A stretch of 64,000 bases of DNA. Origin: Auricularia sp. M13 (Eukaryota > Basidiomycota > Agaricomycetes > Auriculariales > Auriculariaceae). The position numbers and the translations under genes were made by a program. Position 1 is the stretch's first letter, and every line of letters starts with the position of its first letter. The notes beneath the pieces were generated by a model that was given only the letters and a program-made list of their open reading frames with translations, did not search any database and had not been told where the DNA came from. The stretch is from contig CM073200.1 in the NCBI GenBank assembly GCA_037042915.1, forward strand, positions 248,001 through 312,000. Reading direction: 5' to 3'. This document shows positions 1-11,196 of this stretch, one piece after another.

Positions 1-1
1 C

Positions 2-1781
2 GCGGCCACCCCGTTGCCCACGCTGCCTGCACCTTCCGCCGACGACGAAGACGATATGTACAACGGCTCGAGCCCGTTGTTCGACGCGCAGGACTTCCCA
101 GCGCTCAGACGCATCAAGCCGCTGCCCAAGAGACGCCGCACGTCGAGCGAGCAGGCCTTTGTGGATCCGGGCGACAACGGATCGCAGCAGCCAGGGCTCT
201 ACCACGCCGTCGGCGACGAGCTCACCCAAGGTAGGCAGTGCTCTGGCCCGCGGACGTGTAGCCACTGAGGGCCGTTGCTTTGTCAACTCTCAAGAAGAGA
301 TCCTCAAGAACACGCCCGCCGGCAGGGCCTTCCTGTCGACGCTCGACAGCTTCTACAATGCCGCGAATGCCGCCGCGGCCGCGGACGACGACGAGCAGGG
401 CGAGGGCGACTACATCGACCATCTGCAGCAGCCGAACAACACCAAGAAGCGCAAGGTGCCCACCGCGCCGCACCAGGCCCACAACCCCGCGGACTCGCCC
501 CAGGACGAGGACGGCGGCGGCGAGCGCGCGGGCGGCGCCAAGCTCGAGTCCGAGGACGGCGAGCCGGCGGCCGCCGCGGCGCTCGGCGCGGGCGGCGGCG
601 CGCGGCGCAAGGTGAAGGCGAGCGCGGTCACCGTCGCCGGGCTGCAGCACAAGGAGCTGCTCAAAACGCGCAAGCGCCAGCTGTCGGCCGTGCTCGGCGC
701 CATCACCGCCGAGGACGAGCTCGCGCTCGACCAGGCGCTCGCCGCACGCTACAACGTCCCCGGCGCGGCGTTCAGCACGCCCAAGCCCGCGGAGTACGTC
801 GTCGCCGCGCGGCACAAGCGGCACCACCACCGCAAGAAGCCGCTGCTGGCGCCCGCGGAGCCCAGGGGCGAGCAGGCGGTGGCGATGGTTGAGGGCGACT
901 TTGAATTCCAGTTGCAGAGCGCTTGTGAGTTACCCCCTCCCCCCTTGCGTCGCGTGCGCGTGCACAATCGGCGTGTCGCGCTGTCAGGATGCATTCGCTG
1001 ACCGACCGGCACGTGCACAGCGTCCGATAGGTCCCTCGCGTTGCGCGAGGAGGTCTCGGTGCTCTACCAACGTTTCGAAGCCGAGCTCGCCAGGCAGGCT
1101 GCCAAAGCGGCCGAGGCTGCCAAGCAATCCGCTCTTGCGCTCGCTGAGAGCCCAAAGCGGGCCGTGCAGCGCAGCCGCGGGGCTCCTGCCCCTCCGGCCG
1201 TCGACCCGGCCGCTACAGCTACCAAAGGACGCCAGACCAAGAAGAAGAAACGATCTGCACTCGCGAACGCATCGAACCCGCACCACCTGCGTAACTACGT
1301 CCCCTCGCGTCTCCCGCACTCGGGCCAGCCGCCGCAGAACGCCCAGGCTCTCAACGCGGCCAACTTCCTCGGTCCTCCCCCGCTTAGGTTTCTTTCGGCT
1401 GAAGTCCCTCCCAAGCGTCGCAAGAAGTCCGCCTCGCCGCCTCCCGCAGGGCCCCTCGGCGCGCAACTCACGAATCCCGCGGACGAGTGGATCTGCCCGT
1501 TCTGCGAGTACAACCTCTTTTACGGCGACGACGCGGCCTACAAGCGTGCGGTCAAGAGCAGGAAGAAGATTCTACAGAGGAGGCGACGGGCTAGGGAGCG
1601 TGCGGCGGCAGCTGCAAGCGGCGTGGCGCCTGTTGCTGCAGCCCCTCCTCCGGCAGACAAAGCCGTGACGGGCGAGACTCACGTTGCTGGGGAGACCGCA
1701 GCTAACGACGCGCCCGCCGTCAAGAACCTCGCGAAGCGGGATAGAGACAAGGGAGCGAGTGGTCCAGCGGCCGCTGTGTAG
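2..1781 (+). CDS. Unknown conserved-looking protein, 5' end cut by window edge
   Basis: Three exons fit one frame: 2-230, 295-924 and 1021-1781. The introns start GTAGGC and GTGAGT and end CAAG and ACAG, and the visible part encodes 539 residues. The reading frame is open to the left edge, so the true start may lie outside; the first ATG inside is at 56. The middle is Ala, Asp and Glu rich and looks disordered. A basic stretch lies just before a short C-terminal block that holds the only zinc-like motif, CPFC in an EWICPFCEYNLFYG context, followed by a very basic helix (KSRKKILQRRRRARER). The charged, Lys/Arg-rich make-up suggests a nuclear protein, but that is inference. I do not recognise the family. 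The exon phases agree perfectly, so the gene model is firmer than any function. Confidence 0.75.
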
Positions 1782-2725
1782 CGCTACTGTATGTCGATCG
1801 CTTTGCTCTTGGATATGTCACGCTCGTTCGCCCTGACGTCGATTGCTGTGCCGCGAGCGACCTGGCGTGGATTAGTTTTGCATGCTTGCCCGAATGACAG
1901 GTTGGATAGGCATTCTTCTCGGAGTTTGCGCATGAACACGTGTGGGCGAATGGAGACTGACGCTGGTGAAAACAAATTCGGGATGGACGGGCGAGCCTTG
2001 CCCAATTGGGCCGCTCGGTCTCTAATCACCTCCCAGCGAGTCCAATATTCAAGAGGGATGATATGATTGCTCAATTTGGGTTGGTGTTTCGACTGGATAT
2101 TGAGTTCGGCAATGTTTGCTGAAACTTCCCCTTGTGCCCTCGGCGTTGCAATAATCATTCGCGCCGCGTGCGGCCGGACTCATAACCCCCGAGTTGCGCA
2201 CAGACTGCAGCGACGACGAAGGACGAGAACGAGCTTCTCCGGACGTAGTCAACTCGCCTAACGATCGTCGCTGCAAAGTAACGGTTATCCCGGCGAACGG
2301 GCGCACGACTCAAGGTTTGTTGAGTCCTGACGTGCCACCGGTGCGCCGCGAAAGGCGTAGATCATCCTCGACAAATTACCTTCATCTCACATAGCGCCTT
2401 CGTCTCGGTTTTGCGCGCGCAGTCTGCCGTGACGTTAGTGTTAATGACCTGCTACTTGGCTGTTGCAGGCCCCGCGCGCTTGATAATGCACCCGCATGCG
2501 GTCCACAATAATGTCGGACGGACGTCCAAACTTGCTTCTGCTTTACCACCAACGGGCAAAGCAGAACCCTTTCTCCCAATCCGTCGCTTTCGCTCTAGTG
2601 TCCTCGTCTGCAGAGCCACCACACGTCCCTTCGCCCGATCCTTATAATCCGCCTCGCATTCCACCGTCTCGCTATCCGCGGCAGCTAACCCACGTGCTGC
2701 ACACCTCGCGCAACTCGCCCAGTGC
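1782..2725. other. Intergenic, GATA-factor promoter side
   Basis: No coding region could be supported here. The right half (about 2560-2720) is pyrimidine-rich, as is common before basidiomycete starts, and a TATAAT-like string sits about 80 bases before the GATA gene's ATG. The rest shows nothing I can name. Confidence 0.5.
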
Positions 2726-4020
2726 ATGTATCCCCACCGTCAGAGCGAGGGGGACGGCAACCCGACGCAGTACAACAGCGGCCAGCACGCGTACGGCGGA
2801 CCGTACAACGCGACTCAGCACACGCAGCACCCGCGCCCTCCTGTGCGCCCAATGTCCGCACCCGGCATTCATCCTTCGACCATGGCCTCCCAGCAGCAGT
2901 ACGGCTACGCCGTATCGCAGCACGCCTACCCATACGACAACCATGCATATCCCGGGGCTCCCCCAAGCTACGCCCCATGGCAGTCTGCGCCGTACGCGCA
3001 AGCTCCTCCTTCGATCTCTCAACAGACCTCTTCCCTTTCGCACGGCTCTGGAGGACAACGACCCACGTCTCTCTCGATGTACGCCACGGGAGGCGGCTCG
3101 CGCACGCCTCAGCCGTCGTCACCGCACATTCCGTCGCCACTCTCCGGTGCGACGAGAGCTCGACCTCACGCTGCGGATGCGACAGGTTCTTCTCATTTGC
3201 CTCGTCGTCCGCCTGTGGACCTGAGCAAGGTACGTCCATGCCTACGCGACGCCGCCGGCGTGCGCCCGTCGTTGCAATTCCTAACGTCGCCACCTCAGAT
3301 GAACAGCTCATACCGTTCCATCATTGCCGCCGTCTCACAACCAGATATGGGTACAGTCGATGCCACTCTTCGGCACCAGCGCGCAGACACGCTGCAGCAA
3401 GCCCATCGCGACGCCATGCATACTCTCGGTAATATCGACGCGAATCGCGCCCACAGTCACATTCGCGACAGGCACAACAGCGTCCATGGACCGGCTCCTA
3501 CGTCTCGTACGCGCACAATGTCCTCAGTAGATCTCACAAGGCGTCCTACGGTGCGTCCTCTCCGACTGATCTCCCGATCATGCGAGCATCACCGTCTTAC
3601 ATGCGCATAGAAGGTCGACAACCCTGCTGGGGACCAACGCAAGTGTCTGGGATGTGATGCAACAGCGACGCCTGAGTGGCGGCGCGGTCCCAAAGGTCGG
3701 CATCGCTCTGTGCAAATCTGGTTACTTGCTCAACGTCTCTTTAGGGCCTGGCACGCTGTGCAATGCTTGTGGCCTCGTATATGCTAAACTGGTGCGTTCG
3801 CCTAATTAGTGCGTGGGCCATGTATTCATCATCCTTCTACTGACTCCTTCAGCTCAAAAATCGCATGAACAACGCTGGGCACGGTTCAGCGCTGGCTGAT
3901 ACCGATGCCGCGCCGTCGAGCTCGCGCCGCCGTCTTTCGGGCTCTGGCCATACTGGCAGCACTGGTGGAGAGGGAAGCGACGACTCTGACGTTAGCCGCA
4001 TGAAATCTCACAGATATTGA
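2726..4020 (+). CDS. GATA-type zinc finger transcription factor
   Basis: Five exons give 351 residues: 2726-3229, 3299-3550, 3611-3695, 3745-3791 and 3853-4020. All phases match and the introns are 49-69 bases. The first 235 or so residues are low-complexity, rich in Gln, Tyr, Ser, Pro and His, as in many fungal activators. The GATA finger is assembled across the exon 3/4 junction: CLGCDATATPEWRRGP then GPGTLCNACGLVYAKL. That gives Cys-X2-Cys-X18-Cys-X2-Cys with the expected TPEWRRGP and LCNACGL signatures. A single finger near the C-terminus, with a basic-to-Ser/Gly tail, fits a sequence-specific DNA-binding protein for GATA sites in the nucleus. The family includes nitrogen, light and development regulators in fungi; which branch this belongs to cannot be told by eye. 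The start is the first ATG of the frame, after a pyrimidine-rich leader. Confidence 0.92.
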
Positions 4021-7000
4021 CTGTCCTAATCTTTCGCTTTCGATGCTTCGCCACGGTCTATCCTGCTTAGATTGTATCGCCACATCTGCTATTTCGTCTT
4101 TCGCGCTGTGAAAATGTCTGTATCGCTTTTGTTACAAAATTACGTCTCCCGTGCCCGGGGGACAAATGATAATACGACTGTTGACCTTACTACCGCCATT
4201 TCGCTTCCTTGCATGCTGAAACGCCGGGTACAGCTCGAAATCGCTCGAAATGACAACAACCCTGACCGATGACATTGCGGCTCTTCGGGGCGCGGAAGCG
4301 TGACAGGTAAATGCACCCAGTTTGCCCGCATTGAGCGTGGGATTCGTTGGGGTAAAAACGTCCGAGAACAGACACCCTGAGTTGTCAGAGCAATCAGTGT
4401 GGAGGCCGTCCCGAGCGACTGAGCTCAGACACTGTAGTCATGCTGGAACCTTTGGCGAGAGCACCGTTGCCCCCTCTCTGCATCGTCACTCGGTGAGTGC
4501 TTCCGGAAGCGTCCCTGGGGTTCTTAGGGTCCTCGGGTTTCTACCAGACGGGACGTAAGTATGACCAACTCCTCCCAAAGGAAAACCTGAAGCCGTAATG
4601 AAGGCAGGAATGTAGATGGGAGACTGCGAAAGGCTTTCCGTGCTGGAAGCGATTCACTCATGACGCGAACTTACAACGGCTGCCGCCGACAAGGAATGTG
4701 GCTGAAGGCTCACTATTCTGGCGTCATCCACTTGAACGACCCTAGAAATAAACGCCGTCAACGTGAATCAAGTGAAATGCGGCCCGAAATGTGGGCGAAG
4801 GAGTGCAAGTACGCGTTTCTTCGCCTCGCTTTGCTGAGGGGCCACGATCCAGACCCGCCATGAATACGATATGATCTCATCGAGTGTATTTTTGCAGCTG
4901 CCGTAGTGCATCCATGACCGATGTCCTACTGTAAAATGGTTCAACCGTCTGCGCCTCAGCGGACCCTCGAAGCACGTAAGTGAGAGACGCAGCAATTCGC
5001 CACGAACCGGCACGAAAGCCTGTAATTCCGGGTTCATCTTTCCACATCTGCTATGAGAAAAAGAGGCGAATCTCACTTTGGAGGATGCTGAGATGAGATG
5101 GTACTTGGCTTTCTTACTTCCGAGCACTGGCTCGCACTGATCGTGTGGCCCTAACCTCTGGAGACACAATGTATTGGTTTCGCGCCTTCACGGAGACAAT
5201 TGTCCCTTTCAGTTCTCTGTGCTTTGTCCTATAATGACTTGAAGGTGTCCCGGGTTCACACTCGAGCGTATGCCCGACGGTCCACTGGCCTCCTGGCTCC
5301 CAGAAGAGAACTCCAGAACCACAGTCCAACACATTCTCCGAGAGTTAGCAACACCCCAGATAGCAGACGTATAGGACTCCGTCTTTCTCAATCCGGATCC
5401 CTTCATATGAGAGTTGCACATGACTGAAGTTCTCTTCGCGGCCGCCCGAGGTCTTGACAGCTGAAAAGAAAGCGATTCGAGACGGTTATTGGACTAGAAC
5501 CTGGATGTATTGCTGCGCAGCTGGTAGTGCACACGTCTCAGTCTCAATCGCAAGCGCATCCCAGGCTACTGACTCAGTGCATTGCAAACAACCGTATCAA
5601 CCTGAGGCCACGGCAGCTGGCCGGCGCCGGCGTTCTCGGTTTGAAATGGGCCCACTGCTACGTGACGTCGGCGGTCCAGCCATATTCCTGTTGCCAACGA
5701 CAGAAATGGATGACCTACGCGGCGCAAAATTTTCGCTCTGAGCGGAACGCGCACGAGGATATTGAAACAGATGGCGGATCTGTATTGTTTGGCTCTATGA
5801 TCGACGGCAGAGCATCGATTGGCGGGGAGGCACAAAGCTGTGCCCTCTCAAATTGTCCCTGATTTCGGCCCCTGCTTTCACCCACATGGCTCTCGAGTGC
5901 AGGTACACAGGGCACTGGAGTGCCGGAGATGTTTCAGCACCACGTCAATATTGCACAGATTACCGAAGTGATCTTGTTCGCGAGTCGTTCATGGTTACAG
6001 CAGCATCCCCGGATGGATGTTCTAGGCGGCTAATACGCCATCCAAACATGCATTCCCGCAGTCGAAAATATTGTCAGGTTTGTCGGGGATATTCTGTTCA
6101 CCCGACGGAGGAGGCCGATGTGCGTGAAATCTAACCTCTGCCCCAAGGACAGCAGCAATCGCTAAGGCAGTAAAGGCTAACGCTTGCGTGCATTGCGCCT
6201 TCTCAAACCGTGCACTGCATGCCCATCAATCGAGATGGTGTATCTTGAAGATCCTTGGACACGATCGTGCCAGATCTCATCTGGAGATCTGCCTGTGTGG
6301 GCGTCCTGAATGTACACATATAGAGATTGTGCTCGAGATTAGCTTTCTCGATGCATCACGCTACAAATTCACGGTTTTTGCCGTGCCAGATGTATGCTCG
6401 CGCGCCGGGATCGCGGGTCGCGTCGTGGGAATAATTTTGAGAAATGCAGGTGAAAACTCGTTCTCACGCATTTCCCTCGGCGTGGCAATAAACACATGGG
6501 TGTTTGAAGGACTCCCGAGGCATGAGACACGTGAAGCTGCCACCGCCACTGTGTGGGAAGGCCAGTGGCATTTGCTCATTCACGTTTCATGGTGGAGACG
6601 CCCGACTCTCTGACGCAAAGGTCAAGCAGGCGCTAAAGCTATGTGGACGTGAGAATAGTCAGCAGTTAGGTTTCTGCGTTCGTCAGCATCGACAATCCGT
6701 ATTGCCCAGGCGCTATGGGTGGCAAGAGTGAAACTCCGGCCGTTTCGTAGAGTCTTAGCCAGTTTCGTTGACGCCGCAAGTGACCGTGGATAGTCAGGGT
6801 CGGAGCATTGACATGCAGCTTTAGGTGTAGATCGCGAGCCTGACGTACATTACCAGTGTCCTGTCGCACTGCATCGAACTCTTGTATACTAGTATATGCA
6901 AGAATTCGGCACAGGAGACAGCCCGCCACGATTCGATACAGACATGTCATGACACCCTGGTAACGGCTCATACGTCGCGAAGGATAACAGGCAGCGGACA

Positions 7001-8456
7001 GCCGGGCTGTTAGACGCAGGATTCGCGCTCTGGAAAGGATACTGTTATGCACGTGGCAGTTGACTCTGACGGTGTCAGTGGCGCATGAAACACACCAAGA
7101 AGCCCAGAGCGCATTCTGTGGCTGAGCCAGCGACTAACTACTGAGCACGTGCCCGGTGCCAGGATTGCGAGCGACTGCGTAGTCCGGATGCAGCGGGTCG
7201 AGCAGCCAAATGCCAAAGCAAAGCCAGGGTCGCAGACTCGCACAAGAGGAGAACAAGCAATCATTGTACGGCGCAGTGACTGTGACAGCAGCGTTGCGTC
7301 GAGCAGGGAAAGGAAGTCCAATCACAAGACGAGCGGGTCCCACGCCTGCGACCTGTCTGGAGCAGAAGTAGTGCCAGTAGAGAGCTATGGACTAGAGCAA
7401 GACGCTACCAGGCGTTGGCGAACCCGATGGGGGTGGGTATGTCATAAGCGTGAGAGCCTGCATTGTGGTTGGGGTCGAAGAGCGCACTCGAACACTGACC
7501 CGGGAACGCTTTCACGCCCGATGCCCCGACGGCCCGCTCCTGGCCGCCGTATTGATTGCTCAACTAATTTCCCTCAATTCAATGAGAATCGGTATTCGGG
7601 TTGTACAACGACATGGCCAGACATGATCCTGTCGCGCTGAGACTAGTGCCCTTGCCACATTTCGGGCGGCGATGCTTGCCCCAGAGTGCGACCCTCATCG
7701 GGCCTTGCGGAACACCTGTTTGGGCTTTGCAATGCCGAGAAACTTATTCGCTGTACAAACCAACACGCTCCATCGCAAAGTGTATTTTTCAGTAGTTTGC
7801 TCGGCCTGTCGTCGATCGACATTGAAACTACAGTCGTCGCGCCGTAAGTATTCTCACACGATGCGCTCACTAGTCGATGCTGGGCGTCGTTGGTCGGATA
7901 GCAAGCACTGAGGTATTTCACGTAGAAGTTCAGAAGAGCTGCCACGGACCGGCAGAACAACGTCGCCTGAACGGCTGCAGTGCCAGCAACAGCCCAGCCG
8001 ATGTATTGACCACTGCACACTGGAGAACGACTCTGCTGTTGGGGTCACGAGGCAAACGGACCTCACGAATCCAGCGGATGCTCCAACACGCAACTCGGAC
8101 AACGCCTTAGCTTGTCTCTCACGCACACAATCTCAAATTGTCCAGACGAGAAGGAACGATGCACAGTCTTGCACGGCGGGCGGTAAAGGCATCCATGTAA
8201 CCGCTGAATCTATTCGGGAGAGAAAGCATGCGAGGGTCCGACGAGAACAAGCGGCAGGGAAAGGCAAAGCTGGGGCAGTGCAAGGTTCTATGGTCTGTAT
8301 CAAAGCAAGCGAAGCGAATAGAGCTGAGCGGGGTGCGAGATGGAGAGCGTAGAGTTCGTGCAGCAGAATTACCATCAGAGTGATCATGTAAACCTTGGCG
8401 TCGATGTGATGGAACGCCTTTTCATCTATAAAAGCAGAAAGCAATGCAGCCCACAC
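4021..8456. other. 4.4-kb stretch with no supportable gene
   Basis: Both strands were read. Only short frames with no family signature, no convincing splice chain and no codon bias appear. No terminal inverted repeats with target duplications were found by eye, and no tRNA-like fold was seen. The base composition is less GC-rich than the neighbouring genes. It may hold decayed elements or a long non-coding transcript. Confidence 0.45.
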
Positions 8457-9671
8457 TCAGTCGTGCGCATGATGCACGCGACGAGAGTGCGAGGGAGAAT
8501 TATTGTTGAGAAGGCGCTGGGCGACGAAATGCGCGTAATTCGATCCGGGCGAGGGCACGGGCGACGAAGAGCGCGAGCTGTTGCCGGTGCTGGGATTGCG
8601 ACTGAGGAGGGGAGGCGACGTGAGCGGCGATGCGGCACCCTGCTGCGAGACGTCCGAGAAAGTCCGCGGGAAGTGCGGATGAGGCGTGACGTGCGGGTGC
8701 GCGGAAATCGGTTTCGGCCGCTCAGCAATAGCGGGCGAGGATGCCGCGAGCGTGGGGCTGCTAAGGATGCGCAAGCCCTGGATGGCTTCCGTGTCGACAG
8801 GATCCTCGGCAATAGGGCCATCGGGCGAGCCTGGCGTCGAGTCGAGGAAGACGGGCTCGATGTCAACGAAGACGTCGTCGCCGGACGGCGCCGCATCGGA
8901 CACGTCGGTCTCGAGCTCGGGTGGCACGCCCAGTGCGCCCTTAAGACGCTCCCAGACAAGCTCGCTGCGGGGGGCAACGCAGGCGCGTATCGAAGCGACC
9001 CAAGAGACGTCGTCGGCCTCGACTCTGTCGACGGCCGTCATCCAATGCTCGAGCTGTTCGTAGGTCCACTGCGCCGGAGGAGCGTCCTTGGGTGCCTCAG
9101 AGGGCAGAGTTTTTGACAGCAGAGTCAACAGCTTGGAGGTGGGATGCGAGGCAATGAGTGCAGCGACTTCTTGCGGCCGGTCGATGAACGGCAAGAGCAC
9201 ATCGTCCGCGAGCTGGGTGAAGGCCGGCGCCTCAGCATTAGGAGCTGCAGGGTGCGTTGCGTCGTGGGCGAGCTGAACGAGCTCAACAGGCGTGTATGGG
9301 CGCGAGGGAACGCTTGCGACGCTGCTCGCGGACGACTTGCGCGCATGGGCAGCAGGCCGCACGGGCTGTGGCGCGTGAATCGGCGTGAACGCGCCTCCTA
9401 GTGCCGCAAACGAAATACGGCCACTGCTCATCGAGCCGTTCGACGTCGCCGAGCCGCCGCTGGAGCGCCTGCGGCGACGCTTGCCGTCTGGGCCAGCCAT
9501 GTCCTCGGCGGGCACGCTCGGGACGCGTACAATCGTCAGCGTCGAAGCGACATTGCGCGTGGCATTTCCCAAAGAATGAAGAGCAAATGGGTCGGGCGCT
9601 GAGACAGAGCCGCGACGAGAGGAAAGACTTTGCGTGCGGACGTGGGGCGAGGTGGTCGTAGAAGTCGTCAT
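8457..9671 (-). CDS. Unknown single-exon protein, 404 residues
   Basis: One uninterrupted frame runs from the ATG at 9671 (MTTSTTTSPHV) to a stop at 8457. An upstream extension to 9719 has no ATG, so this start is preferred. Residues 1-120 are Ser, Pro and Arg rich, with a KRRRRR stretch that could be a nuclear signal. A compact part, about residues 110-270, alternates hydrophobic and charged helices (ELVQLAHDATH, LLPFIDRPQEVAALI, WTYEQLEHWMTAVDRVE). The tail is again disordered, with runs of Ser and Pro and an Asn-rich end. I do not recognise a catalytic motif. A TATAAA on the minus strand lies about 60 bases upstream of the ATG, which supports a real promoter. Good codon use and length make it a credible gene of unknown role. 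Confidence 0.75.
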   Translation of the reverse strand: MTTSTTTSPHVRTQSLSSRRGSVSAPDPFALHSLGNATRNVASTLTIVRVPSVPAEDMAGPDGKRRRRRSSGGSATSNGSMSSGRISFAALGGAFTPIHAPQPVRPAAHARKSSASSVASVPSRPYTPVELVQLAHDATHPAAPNAEAPAFTQLADDVLLPFIDRPQEVAALIASHPTSKLLTLLSKTLPSEAPKDAPPAQWTYEQLEHWMTAVDRVEADDVSWVASIRACVAPRSELVWERLKGALGVPPELETDVSDAAPSGDDVFVDIEPVFLDSTPGSPDGPIAEDPVDTEAIQGLRILSSPTLAASSPAIAERPKPISAHPHVTPHPHFPRTFSDVSQQGAASPLTSPPLLSRNPSTGNSSRSSSPVPSPGSNYAHFVAQRLLNNNSPSHSRRVHHAHD

Positions 9672-9729
9672 GAGGATCGTTGCGGACAAGTTAGGTCGGA
9701 TTTTTGAAGCCGCGCTCAACGGTCAAACG

Positions 9730-9735
9730 TTTATA
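9730..9735 (-). promoter_or_regulatory. TATA-like box of the 404-residue gene
   Basis: TATAAA on the minus strand, within CATATAAACG, sits about 60 bases upstream of the ATG at 9671, the usual place for a fungal TATA element. The assignment rests on position and sequence only. Confidence 0.4.
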
Positions 9736-9982
9736 TGAGGGGAAAAAATCGTACAAGCTTTTACATACAGAACAAGCAACACGTGCGACGAACGCATCTG
9801 ATGTCCGCTTATCAGGACTTTTACAGGACACGTGCATGCCCTCCTGACCAGTGTGCACTGTGAAGGAGGAAGGAGCTTTCAGGCCCTTCCGCCAAACCCA
9901 TGCTCTGGAAATTTGACTCGGTGCGCGAGAGCATGGCGAGTTAGGCAGGAAGCAAGCCCGAGGGGCTTCTTGAGCTTGATCC

Positions 9983-10921
9983 TTAGACTTCAGCGTCCTC
10001 TTCGGCTCCAGCCCACCACTCTCGTACACCTAAGCCTTGCTCGGCTATAGAGCACTGCGTGAAGGACGTCAAAGATCAAAGGATGCATATGTACGCAAAG
10101 CACGCACTGTTATAACATATGGCGACCGTCTACTTTCGACCACCGGCGCACCGTCCGCGTTGGCTTTTGGCGGACCCGGTTCGTCGTCCCAGAATTTTTC
10201 AGCGACGACCCGTACGCGCAATACCTCCTTCTTGTATATGTATTGCCGTTCGGATATCGGGGAGTCGAGCAAGTCGGGCCATTCTTGCGTCTCGACGTCA
10301 GCCTGCGACGGGACCCAGAAGAAACAGCGCTCGTTCGGGTCGCTGAACATCCTGAGTTTAGCGCACATTCCGCATAGGATGTTTGAAATAGGTAGCGCAC
10401 AATGCGGAAGGGTATGGGAGGTATTCCAGTGGGATGAACATATCATCGAAGAACTCAACGCTTACTGCAGCGAACGTGAGCATTTCATGATCCATACCTA
10501 GCAGTCCAAAACGCTTGCGTGCACCTTATGCCGTCTTCCGATGACGACTGCACGCTGGCGAGCAGTACCTCGGACCTGAACGGGCGAAAGACGACAAGGC
10601 GAAAAGTCACTGCCGACCGGTCAGCGCACGCACACGGGAGCAAGCAGACAAACGACGACGTGCCTTTATGCCATAGGCAGCCGTCCCCGTATCGCACTTT
10701 GCCCTCGCCAGCATGGATGAGGTCAAAGACGCAGATGCACAGTCCGACATCGTGCAGTACGCGGTTCGCGTACTTCTTGTTCAACTCGAACTTGAGCGCG
10801 TGCTCCGCTGGTATAGAAAACGTCGCTGGAAGTAGTGGGATCGTGTCCTGGAACGTATGTGCTCAGGACGGTGCGCAACGAACGATTTGACTCTTACTTT
10901 GATAATCGCGAGTTGGAACAT
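9983..10921 (-). CDS. RPC25: RNA polymerase III subunit RPC25/RPC8 (Rpb7-like)
   Basis: Six exons on the minus strand give 222 residues: 10921-10898, 10847-10664, 10609-10525, 10460-10401, 10351-10108 and 10054-9983, with all phases consistent. The protein is recognisable from end to end. It starts MFQLAIIK and continues with the highly conserved VGLCICVFD and GEGKVRYGDGC, then FRLVVFRPF, FFDDMFIP, DDEPGPPK and a closing SIAEQGLGVREWW. This is the Rpb7-like stalk subunit of RNA polymerase III, which pairs with Rpc17 and acts in initiation at tRNA and 5S genes. Length agrees with the yeast protein (about 212). The second intron uses a GC donor (AAG/GCACGT) rather than GT. The third ends in CAGTAAG, where the downstream AG must be used to keep the frame. 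The first exon is only 24 bases. Confidence 0.93.
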
Positions 10922-11107
10922 CGATACGGCGATAACATTCGCAAGTCCGACGCTCCAGCAGAGAAAATTCGACACGGCTCCCGCATCGTTCCAAGCTGAC
11001 ATAAGTCACAACAATTGAGTGCACAGAACACGAGCTAGTTAGTAGTCGTGCCGCTTGGTTGAACGCAAATGGTGTCAACTCGACAATAAAGAACACATGG
11101 ATAAAAT

Positions 11108-11121
11108 AAAAAGACGCAAAA
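11108..11121 (-). terminator. Pol III T-run terminator of the tRNA
   Basis: Reading the minus strand past the tRNA 3' end gives TTTT four bases downstream and a second TTTTT shortly after, the standard RNA polymerase III stop. Confidence 0.7.
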
Positions 11122-11124
11122 GAC

Positions 11125-11196
11125 GATCCGCGCCGGACTCGAACCGACAACCTCTTGCTCCGGAAACAAGTACGCTAACCATTGCGCTAGCGGACC
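11125..11196 (-). tRNA. tRNA-Arg, anticodon CCG
   Basis: A full cloverleaf folds on the minus strand. A 7-bp acceptor stem (GGTCCGC with GCGGATC, one G-T pair) is followed by a D arm and a 5-bp anticodon stem CTTGT/GCAAG around loop TTCCGGA. Next come a 5-base variable loop and a T arm GTCGG/CCGGC with loop TTCGAGT. The loop places CCG at positions 34-36, which reads CGG arginine codons. It is 72 bases long, has no intron, and is followed by T-runs. CCA is not encoded, as expected in a eukaryote. The T-loop TTCGAGT also forms the B box of the internal promoter. Confidence 0.93.

Noticed and set aside
222-830. Long minus-strand frame opposite the first gene
   Set aside because: It is an antisense shadow of a GC-rich coding exon, Arg/Val/Leu-biased, with no motif; the plus-strand splice chain explains the region.
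7149-7640. 163-codon plus-strand frame in the 4-8 kb gap
   Set aside because: Random-looking composition, no splice continuity and no motif.
8425-8440. CTATAAAAGC box on the plus strand
   Set aside because: A good TATA sequence, but no plus-strand gene follows; it lies in the 3' flank of a minus-strand gene.
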